From positions 1 through 11,032 of the forward strand of contig JAEERB010000075.1 of assembly GCA_016285615.1 (NCBI GenBank): a DNA stretch of 11,032 nt, in the 5' to 3' direction. Position 1 is the first letter of the stretch; each line of letters begins with the position of its first letter. The stretch comes from Bacteroidales bacterium (GTDB lineage Bacteria; Bacteroidota; Bacteroidia; Bacteroidales; WCHB1-69). Position numbers and translations under genes: made by a program. This document shows, in pieces, positions 6,564 through 11,032 of the stretch. The notes under the pieces are model-generated. The model was not told the origin of the DNA, ran no database searches, and saw only the letters and a program-made list of their open reading frames with translations.

Positions 6564-6841
6564 TCACCTCCCCGCCAGCCAGCACCCCACCGCCATAACG
6601 ATCGTGGCCACGATCTCGAAGTTGTTGAGCAGCGCGGTGTTGGCTGCCGAGTTGATCCGCAAGCCGTACATCATCAGTATGGGCGCGGCAATGTCGAGGA
6701 CGACCATTGCCGCAGCGTAAGGAAGGTCCGCACGGGTAAGCCGTTCTTCGTTGGCACCCTTTCTACTTCTGTTTCTTATAAGCATCATCAAGCCCATCCC
6801 GATGCCTGCACCGAGATAGAGGAAGGCCGCCCAAGACCACG
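6564..6841 (-). pseudogene. EamA/DMT-family transporter with large internal deletion
   Basis: Reading leftwards, WAAFLYLGAGIGMGLMMLIR, then LTRADLPYAAAMVVLDIAAP and NTALLNNFEIVAT are helices 2-4 and the linker of a DMT transporter. They are followed immediately by IVMAVGCWLAGR and a TGA, which is the C-terminal helix. The second EamA repeat (about 150 residues) is missing between EIVAT and IVMA. The first helix and start are also missing, replaced by RND-pump sequence in another frame. The deletion joint coincides with a perfect 16-bp palindrome at 6600-6615. The tail resembles the DMT stub at 3962. No functional transporter can be made. Confidence 0.8.
6600..6615. repeat. Perfect 16-bp palindrome at the DMT deletion joint
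   Basis: GATCGTGGCCACGATC reads the same on both strands. It encodes EIVATI in the DMT remnant, exactly where the N-terminal half is joined to the C-terminal helix. It may have been created by the joining event, or it may have promoted it by fold-back. Confidence 0.7.
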
Positions 6842-6996
6842 ATAGCCATTGGACTTTGGATTTCGTTGCCGGGCTTGTCACCGTTGAAGACCAAAGGGAT
6901 GAGCGCCAACGCCGAGGTGAGGCGGACCGCCAACACGCCACCGATAAGCGCCAGGGGCAGACTGACGAATGTCGGCTTCCGCGACCTCAACATCAC
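6822..6996 (-). pseudogene. RND efflux pump (CusA/CzcA/AcrB-type) fragment, internally deleted
   Basis: In the frame shifted from the DMT remnant, the DNA encodes SLPLALIGGVLAV, the TM helix near the middle of the C-terminal half of RND pumps. It is joined to LTSALALIPLVFNGDKPGNE and IQSPMAIVVLGGL, the conserved segment before the last helix. In intact pumps these are separated by about 75 residues (the loop and helix carrying the ARNGI-type motif). They meet here at LAV-R-LTS, where both partners plausibly share a short LT/S-coding sequence. The fragment then switches at GGCGGCCTTC (6831-6822) into DMT sequence. Pumps of this type exceed 1000 residues, so only a scrap survives. The stretch from 6997 to 7076 holds nothing I recognise. 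Confidence 0.7.
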
Positions 6997-7076
6997 GGTG
7001 AACGAGGGAAAGCGGTGGCTGTGCGTGACGGCGAGGAAATGATCAACCGTTTCGGCTTTCTGTTTGAGTTATTTTA

Positions 7077-7547
7077 TTATTTGTAAGTGGTGATACTATT
7101 GATATTAAACTTTTGTATGTATTTGTTCATTTTTTGAGTGACATCCGTACTAAAATACCATAGATTCATTTCGTAAATTTGATTGTCTGTTGTCACAATC
7201 CTAACTCTATTAATTCCTCCCCTTCCTTCAATGTATTTGATTTGAAGGATGGACTGCCATGGTATCTCAACGATAAGGTCGCTTTTGATATAGTCGAGAC
7301 GGAAAGGATTCCAACACCTTTTCGTTTTATTAATTGCACAGTTCAATACCAAGAACTTTGGACCTATAGTTATTGTTGCCTTAAGCATGTTGATGCTATA
7401 AACCAAAAGACAGCTGAAATAGACTAAAAGAGTTAAAAGTATTGCATATGTCAGCACTTTTTCACCAATTGTACTTACGCTGTCCGTTATGCTTTCCACA
7501 ATACCCCAAACAATGAATGTCAAAACAAAGATCGAGACACCAATCAT
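7077..7547 (-). CDS. Two-TM membrane protein with possible PH-like domain (likely frameshifted start)
   Basis: This 156-residue protein has two N-terminal membrane helices (about 1-18, VSIFVLTFIVWGIV; and 32-52, LTYAILLTLLVYFSCLLVYS). A beta-rich cytoplasmic part follows (VEIPWQSILQIKYIEGRGGI, VRIVTTDNQIYEMNLW) that resembles bacterial PH-like domains and ends in a helix. I cannot name a family. An upstream ATG at 7603 (MKKTMNKDIVFTAKK, then stop) lies in another frame. One extra A in the six-A run at 7565-7560 would join them as VFTAKKGAGFMIGVSIF, a natural sequence. The full gene probably began at 7603 or 7591 and is frameshifted here. Its own -7 box at 7625 supports the upstream start. The gene is markedly AT-rich. 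Confidence 0.65.
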   Translation of the reverse strand: MIGVSIFVLTFIVWGIVESITDSVSTIGEKVLTYAILLTLLVYFSCLLVYSINMLKATITIGPKFLVLNCAINKTKRCWNPFRLDYIKSDLIVEIPWQSILQIKYIEGRGGINRVRIVTTDNQIYEMNLWYFSTDVTQKMNKYIQKFNINSITTYK

Positions 7548-7624
7548 AAACCCTGCGCCTTTTTTGCAGTGAACACGATGTCTTTATTCATTGTTTTCTT
7601 CATGATTCCTGATGTTTAAGTTTG

Positions 7625-7632
7625 CAAAAATA
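7625..7632 (-). promoter_or_regulatory. -7 promoter box for the two-TM protein gene
   Basis: Minus-strand TATTTTTG is a perfect -7 box, with TTTA 21 bases upstream as a weak -33 element. It lies 21 bases before the ATG at 7603, supporting translation from that upstream start rather than from 7547. Confidence 0.5.
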
Positions 7633-7661
7633 CTCATTTTTTGTATGATGTAATAAACACC

Positions 7662-7930
7662 GCCACAAAGATGCGAAACCCTTGCGGCAGTATGTGCCGT
7701 TTCCCACAGCGTGCCAGAGGCACGATATTTTAGTAACCCCACATAAGCGACCGGAGGGAGTGCAGTGTGGGGTAAAGCGGCCGCCTGCGAGACAAGCGTA
7801 TCGAAGATACGCCACTATAATCGATTGAGTAGTAGCGTGCCTTCCGCACGCAGCTGTTGCATCGCGCCCATCACCCCACACTACGAGTGTGGGGTTACTG
7901 AGATGGCGTGTTTACAACACGCTTTGTGGC
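7662..7930. repeat. Hairpin-array intergenic element bounded by 9-bp inverted repeats
   Basis: GCCACAAAG at 7662-7670 is inverted as CTTTGTGGC at 7922-7930. Between and touching them lie seven inverted repeats: 7685-7699 (CGGCA/TGCCG), 7710-7724 (CGTGCC/GGCACG), 7737-7772 (CCCCACA/TGTGGGG), 7796-7812 (GCGTATC/GATACGC), 7835-7851 (GCGTGC/GCACGC), 7873-7895 (ten-base stem ACCCCACACT) and 7906-7922 (GCGTGT/ACACGC). The CCCCACA motif occurs twice and GCGTG-type stems three times, as in mosaic REP/BIME-like repeats or a MITE. No coding function is apparent. I see no clear target-site duplication. Similar GC-rich hairpin clusters are, from memory, common between Bacteroidales genes. Confidence 0.75.
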
Positions 7931-8063
7931 ATATCGCATTTTTCCGATTCTTCTGTTTGTCGTTTTCCATTACTAAAGGATCTGTCTTATACGCCTGCCA
8001 TTCTGTAGCTCCGGTTCCTGTTCCCGCCACGGGCTTCCAGATAACCGAATCCAGATTATAGTA
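7881..8063 (-). other. Stop-free 60-codon protein-like frame without start (gene remnant?)
   Basis: On the minus strand, right after a TGA at 8066-8064, 60 codons are open to a TAG at 7883-7881. The first part, NLDSVIWKPVAGTGTGATEW then QAYKTDPLVME, looks like real protein sequence. The last 20 codons merely translate the hairpin element. The only ATG is at the internal MENDKQK. A -7 box at 8076-8083 lies just upstream, so this may be the remains of a small gene whose start was lost and whose end was replaced by the repeat element. I do not recognise the family. Confidence 0.3.
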
Positions 8064-8075
8064 TCAAATTTTCGG

Positions 8076-8083
8076 CAAAAATA
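8076..8083 (-). promoter_or_regulatory. Orphan -7 promoter box facing the hairpin element
   Basis: Minus-strand TATTTTTG is a perfect -7 box, in a context (TATTTTTGC, preceded by ATTTTTT-like runs) similar to the box at 7625. It points into the 60-codon remnant and the hairpin array, with no intact gene directly downstream. Confidence 0.35.
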
Positions 8084-8118
8084 CACATTTTTTCAACGAT
8101 TTCTACTTGATTCTGACG

Positions 8119-9249
8119 TTAATACAACGCCTGATAAATCCTCCTGATCTCCTCTTCGTCCAAGGGAACGTAATTGTTGGCCAACAGCCGCTGCTGGGTC
8201 TTGAGCACACTGGTGGTGAATTCGTCTATCTCGGCGGGCTTCATGCCATAGTGACGAAGCGGGTTCTTGGGGACTAATTGGCCGAGTAGCTCGTCAATCT
8301 TTTGATAAACAATGCGCGGATCAGATTTCAGCAATTCCCTGTCGATGTTGAGGTTACGGGATAGAATCTCGTTTAGTCCGCGAATGTTTCCGTCGGGATT
8401 CTTGTCGAAATAGACCTTGAAGACCTCGGTGAGGAACTGGTAGTTGGCTTCGCCGTGGGGCACGTGATATCCACCGCCTAACGGATAAGAGAGCGCATGC
8501 ACAGCACCCACGCCCGCATTCCCGAAGGCGATACCCGCGAAATTGCTGGCGGTCAGCATCTCCTCAAGATGGTCGAGCCGGTAATCCTCGCCATACTCCG
8601 CAATCCCCATAAACACATTGAGAATCATCTCGATGGCTCTTTGGGAGAATAACTGCGTGTGGGCGTTGGATTTCGGGGAAAGATACGACTCCATAGCATG
8701 GATAAGCGCATCAATGGCACTGTAGGCGTAGAATTTGAACGGAAGCTTTTTCAATAACTCGGGAATGAGTACCGCGTCGTCAGGCAGGATGGCGTTGTCG
8801 GCCAACCCCATCTTGGTATGCTTGGACTTGATCTCTGCGATGGAGATGTTCGTCACCTCGCTGCCCGTGCCGCAGGTGGTGGGCACAATAACCAGCCGCT
8901 TCTCCTTTACGATAGGGATTTTGCGCTCGAAAGCATCGGTCACATTGTCCAAATCCTTGAAGACAAAGAGTTTGGCGATGTCAATAACGGTGCCGCCTCC
9001 AATGCCGACGACCCGACTGTAAGACTTGCCCTTCACTTCTTTCAAGATGTTGTTCATCATCTCGTCGGAAGGCTCCCCGCTGCCATATTTGTCCTGCAAG
9101 ATGAACACACATGGCAAATTCAACGGCTTCATAAACGGTTCATATAGGAAGGACTGTGTGATGACCAGGTCGTTTTCGGACAAGTCGAACGCTTTCGCGA
9201 ACTCACTGAAAGTCTGATAATTGCTGATGGTTGTTTTTATTGTAAACAT
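8119..9249 (-). CDS. 4hbD: NAD-dependent 4-hydroxybutyrate dehydrogenase (iron-containing ADH family)
   Basis: This 376-residue enzyme is a group III iron-type alcohol dehydrogenase, closest in my memory to Clostridium kluyveri 4-hydroxybutyrate dehydrogenase. It reduces succinate semialdehyde to 4-hydroxybutyrate with NADH, a cytoplasmic step in succinate/4-aminobutyrate fermentation. The nucleotide-binding GIGGGTVIDIAK (82-93) and PTTCGTGSEVTNISIAEIKS (123-142) are intact. Metal ligands are visible as Asp180 and His184 in YSAIDALIHAME, His251 in GAVHALSYPLGG and His265 in HVPHGEAN. Length and the end LLANNYVPL...IYQALY match the family. It follows the lipoprotein gene by 57 bases. The usual partners (succinate-semialdehyde dehydrogenase, CoA transferase, 4-hydroxybutyryl-CoA dehydratase) are not in this window. 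Confidence 0.93.
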   Translation of the reverse strand: MFTIKTTISNYQTFSEFAKAFDLSENDLVITQSFLYEPFMKPLNLPCVFILQDKYGSGEPSDEMMNNILKEVKGKSYSRVVGIGGGTVIDIAKLFVFKDLDNVTDAFERKIPIVKEKRLVIVPTTCGTGSEVTNISIAEIKSKHTKMGLADNAILPDDAVLIPELLKKLPFKFYAYSAIDALIHAMESYLSPKSNAHTQLFSQRAIEMILNVFMGIAEYGEDYRLDHLEEMLTASNFAGIAFGNAGVGAVHALSYPLGGGYHVPHGEANYQFLTEVFKVYFDKNPDGNIRGLNEILSRNLNIDRELLKSDPRIVYQKIDELLGQLVPKNPLRHYGMKPAEIDEFTTSVLKTQQRLLANNYVPLDEEEIRRIYQALY

Positions 9250-9306
9250 TATTGTGATTAGTGATTGGTGAATTGGCGAAAAGCAGGATTATAACCCAGC
9301 GATTAT

Positions 9307-9858
9307 TTACTCGGCAACCGAACCTATGTGAATCCATTTCAACTTGCCACTCGGACACCAGAATTCCGTGCCTCCATAGATGCTTCCGAGAAACACACGG
9401 TCGTTGTCCGTCAGTTCCTCATTCAATATATCCTTGTAACGGTCATAAACCTTGTCTTTAGTGTCACCCACCTTAACGCCTCTGCTTGTTTTGTATCGGT
9501 TGCCGGAAGTAACCATGATTGAAAAGACAGACGATGGGGCGCTCGCGGTGTCCGACTCCATATCCAGAACTATGCCGTCATATATCCACTCCGCATAGAA
9601 AAAACCTGAAAATTCCATAAATCCCTCATAGACAACAGAATCTGGTTTGCCGAGTTTGTTGAGGACGACTGTATCGGTCACACCGACAGTCAACCAGCCA
9701 TTGATTGTGTCAAACAGAAATTCTTCGTCCTCCTTGGATGCCTCTGAAGACTTAACAATTTCTCTATCTGAAGTATCTTCAATTACAACTTTGCTCTTGC
9801 AAGCGTTCATGGCGACAAGAGCGAGCAGCACTCCGAATATCATTACTGTCTTCTTCAT
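9307..9858 (-). CDS. Lipoprotein with BamE/SmpA-like repeats
   Basis: This 183-residue protein starts with a type II signal peptide, MKKTVMIFGVLLALVAMNAC, with lipidated Cys20; the -3 to -1 residues MNA are a relaxed lipobox. Two segments share the pattern VG-x-T/D-...-V: WLTVGVTDTVVLNKLGKPDS (55-74) and VKVGDTKDKVYDRYKD (128-143). This resembles the helix-hairpin repeats of BamE/SmpA-like envelope proteins. It should be anchored in the outer or inner membrane facing the periplasm; I cannot assign a function. It lies after a terminator and 57 bases before the 4-hydroxybutyrate dehydrogenase gene, so co-transcription with that gene is possible. No -7 box is obvious before it. Confidence 0.75.
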   Translation of the reverse strand: MKKTVMIFGVLLALVAMNACKSKVVIEDTSDREIVKSSEASKEDEEFLFDTINGWLTVGVTDTVVLNKLGKPDSVVYEGFMEFSGFFYAEWIYDGIVLDMESDTASAPSSVFSIMVTSGNRYKTSRGVKVGDTKDKVYDRYKDILNEELTDNDRVFLGSIYGGTEFWCPSGKLKWIHIGSVAE

Positions 9859-9893
9859 AACTTTTGATGTTTATCTTTTCCTAATATGATGGC

Positions 9894-9916
9894 AAAAAGC
9901 CGAAAGGTGGCGGCTT
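9894..9916 (-). terminator. Rho-independent terminator after the AAA_14 gene
   Basis: On the minus strand AAGCCG, an eight-base loop and CGGCTT form a six-base-pair stem (9916-9897) that runs into TTT, giving CGGCTTTTTG. It lies 10 bases after the ATPase stop and before the lipoprotein gene, separating the two units. Confidence 0.6.
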
Positions 9917-9925
9917 GTCGGTTTT

Positions 9926-11032
9926 TCAAATAATCTTTCCCTCCCACAATTCTTTGAAAAAGTCCGTCACATAATACAAATCGACATCCCCGCTCCGTCG
10001 GGTGACCCGGTCGCGGGAAACTATAATCTGCCTGACGTTGGGGTGCTCCTTGGCAAATTCGGCAAGACCTTTCTTGTGACTTGCTTGAACCGAATCGGTC
10101 GATTTGATTTCGATGGCCACCCGCGCATTCCCGATGACAGCGTCCACCTCCAGATTGTCGTACGTATGCCAATACGCCAACTTTTCCTCGCTATCGCTGT
10201 AACCGAGATACGCCACAATTTCCTGCATCACAAGATGCTCGAAAGCATGACCGTATTCAGGAGTCTTTAGGGCGAGATGATGACGGCCGGTCAGATAATT
10301 GGCGATGCCCACGTCAAAGAAATAGAATCGCGAAGCTTTGGCCAGCTTCCGTTTGATGACTTTCGAGTAAGCGGGCACCTCGAATCCTAACAAGGTGTCA
10401 CAAAGTATCTTGTAATAAGCTTTGACCGTGTTGGCTGAAACGCCACAATCCGCTGCCACATTCTCATAATTGAGCATTTCACCGTCCGAAATGGCAGCCA
10501 CCTCCAGAAAACGGACAAAGTCATCCACGTTTTGAACAACGGCTTCTTCGATGATTTCCTCCTTCAGATAGAGTTCGATATAGGATTTAAGGCGGTTGCG
10601 GGCATTCGCGACCATATAGTGCCGTGGAATCATACCGTTTTGTACAGCTCTTTCGAGATCGTAATCCGGAATCTCCGCACTGACCAAGGGGAATAGCGTT
10701 TCAGGAATAGCCCGCCCGCCGAGATTGTTGGCACCGCTCTTTTTCAACTTTCGGGCACTGGAGCCGCTAAGAATAAAGAAAAGACCCTTGTTCACCATCA
10801 GCCAATGGACTTCATCCAACAAGTCGGGTACTTTTTGGATTTCATCCACGATGACTAACGTCTCCGGCGGATAACGCAGCAACGATTCACGAAAAACTTC
10901 AGGGCGCTGACGGAATCGATTTCTCAACTCAGAGTTCAGGAGGTCGAAGTAAACAGCCTTCGGGAAACGCTCTTTCAACAGCGTTGACTTTCCCACCTGA
11001 CGGCCTCCGAACAAGAACATAGCCTCGTCCAA
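9926..11032 (-). CDS. AAA_14 ATPase with C-terminal DUF4143 domain (start beyond right edge)
   Basis: At least 368 residues are present. Walker A GGRQVGKST is right at the window edge and Walker B LVIVDEIQKVPD lies about 59-70. An arginine-rich sensor region (LSGSSARKLKKSGANNLGGR) follows. The C-terminal DUF4143 domain contains a winged-helix-like part (CGVSANTVKAYYKIL) and a PD-(D/E)XK-like core (LEVDAVIGN...AIEIKST). The family is abundant, often multi-copy, in Bacteroidetes; its cellular job is unproven, with nucleic-acid binding suggested by the fold. The frame is open at the right edge and begins LDEAMFLFGG there, so the true start and probably 15-30 residues lie outside the window. The terminator after it indicates a separate transcription unit. 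Confidence 0.9.
   Translation of the reverse strand: MDEAMFLFGGRQVGKSTLLKERFPKAVYFDLLNSELRNRFRQRPEVFRESLLRYPPETLVIVDEIQKVPDLLDEVHWLMVNKGLFFILSGSSARKLKKSGANNLGGRAIPETLFPLVSAEIPDYDLERAVQNGMIPRHYMVANARNRLKSYIELYLKEEIIEEAVVQNVDDFVRFLEVAAISDGEMLNYENVAADCGVSANTVKAYYKILCDTLLGFEVPAYSKVIKRKLAKASRFYFFDVGIANYLTGRHHLALKTPEYGHAFEHLVMQEIVAYLGYSDSEEKLAYWHTYDNLEVDAVIGNARVAIEIKSTDSVQASHKKGLAEFAKEHPNVRQIIVSRDRVTRRSGDVDLYYVTDFFKELWEGKII

Noticed and set aside
6956..7045. Plus-strand reading resembling an ABC ATPase start (GFRDLNITVNEGK)
   Set aside because: The similarity is about a dozen residues, no Walker A follows, and the same DNA reads into the RND fragment on the other strand.
7600..7881. Minus-strand ORF of 93 codons through the hairpin element
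   Set aside because: It only translates inverted repeats, is rich in Cys/His/Arg without a motif, and overlaps the promoter and start of the adjacent gene.
7662..7930. CRISPR array or RNA gene in the hairpin region
   Set aside because: The repeats are inverted and of differing length and sequence, with no regular direct repeat-spacer unit, and no tRNA or other known RNA fold is apparent.
1..11032. A complete new anti-phage or toxin-antitoxin system (KptA, P-loop kinase and AAA_14 as candidates)
   Set aside because: These genes lie in separate transcription units, are members of ordinary families, and have no shared defence-type neighbours in the window.

Overview
The window looks like a chromosomal stretch from a Bacteroidales bacterium of the Prevotella/Bacteroides kind. 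Several start regions carry the Bacteroidetes -7 promoter consensus TAnnTTTG. Leaders are A-rich without Shine-Dalgarno motifs. Gene content fits too: a Vat-type acetyltransferase, a Nim-like flavoprotein, a 4-hydroxybutyrate dehydrogenase and an AAA_14/DUF4143 ATPase. I see no CRISPR array, rRNA, tRNA, phage module or intact insertion sequence.

Left part (1-1900, all minus strand): an edge-truncated small gene overlaps the 3' end of a KptA/Tpt1 RNA 2'-phosphotransferase gene, which has a clear -7 box. Next come a 3' stub of an alpha/beta-hydrolase gene and an intact Nim-like/pyridoxamine-phosphate-oxidase-fold flavoprotein.

Centre left (1900-4960, minus): a compact transcription unit appears to run from a promoter near 3890. 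It holds a 44-codon ORF, a Vat-family xenobiotic acetyltransferase, and a fusion of a P-loop kinase to a GNAT acetyltransferase. A 3' stub of an EamA/DMT transporter gene and an AraC-family regulator follow.

Centre right (5080-7080): divergent from the AraC gene, a promoter drives a broken short gene and an intact CrtC/AttH-like lipocalin-fold protein. Converging on it is a fossil made of two spliced transporter genes. A CusA-type RND pump with an internal deletion is joined to a DMT transporter with an internal deletion. The joints fall on short shared sequences and, in one case, on a perfect palindrome.

Right part (7080-11032, minus): a two-TM protein with a possible PH-like domain (probably frameshifted at a homopolymer), a 270-bp cluster of seven hairpins inside a 9-bp inverted repeat, a very clear 4-hydroxybutyrate dehydrogenase, a BamE-like lipoprotein, a terminator, and an AAA_14/DUF4143 ATPase running off the right edge.

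No complete new multi-gene defence or metabolic system is evident. The most unusual signals are the repeated internal gene deletions, the kinase-GNAT fusion beside a Vat-like enzyme with an upstream 44-codon ORF, and the hairpin element.
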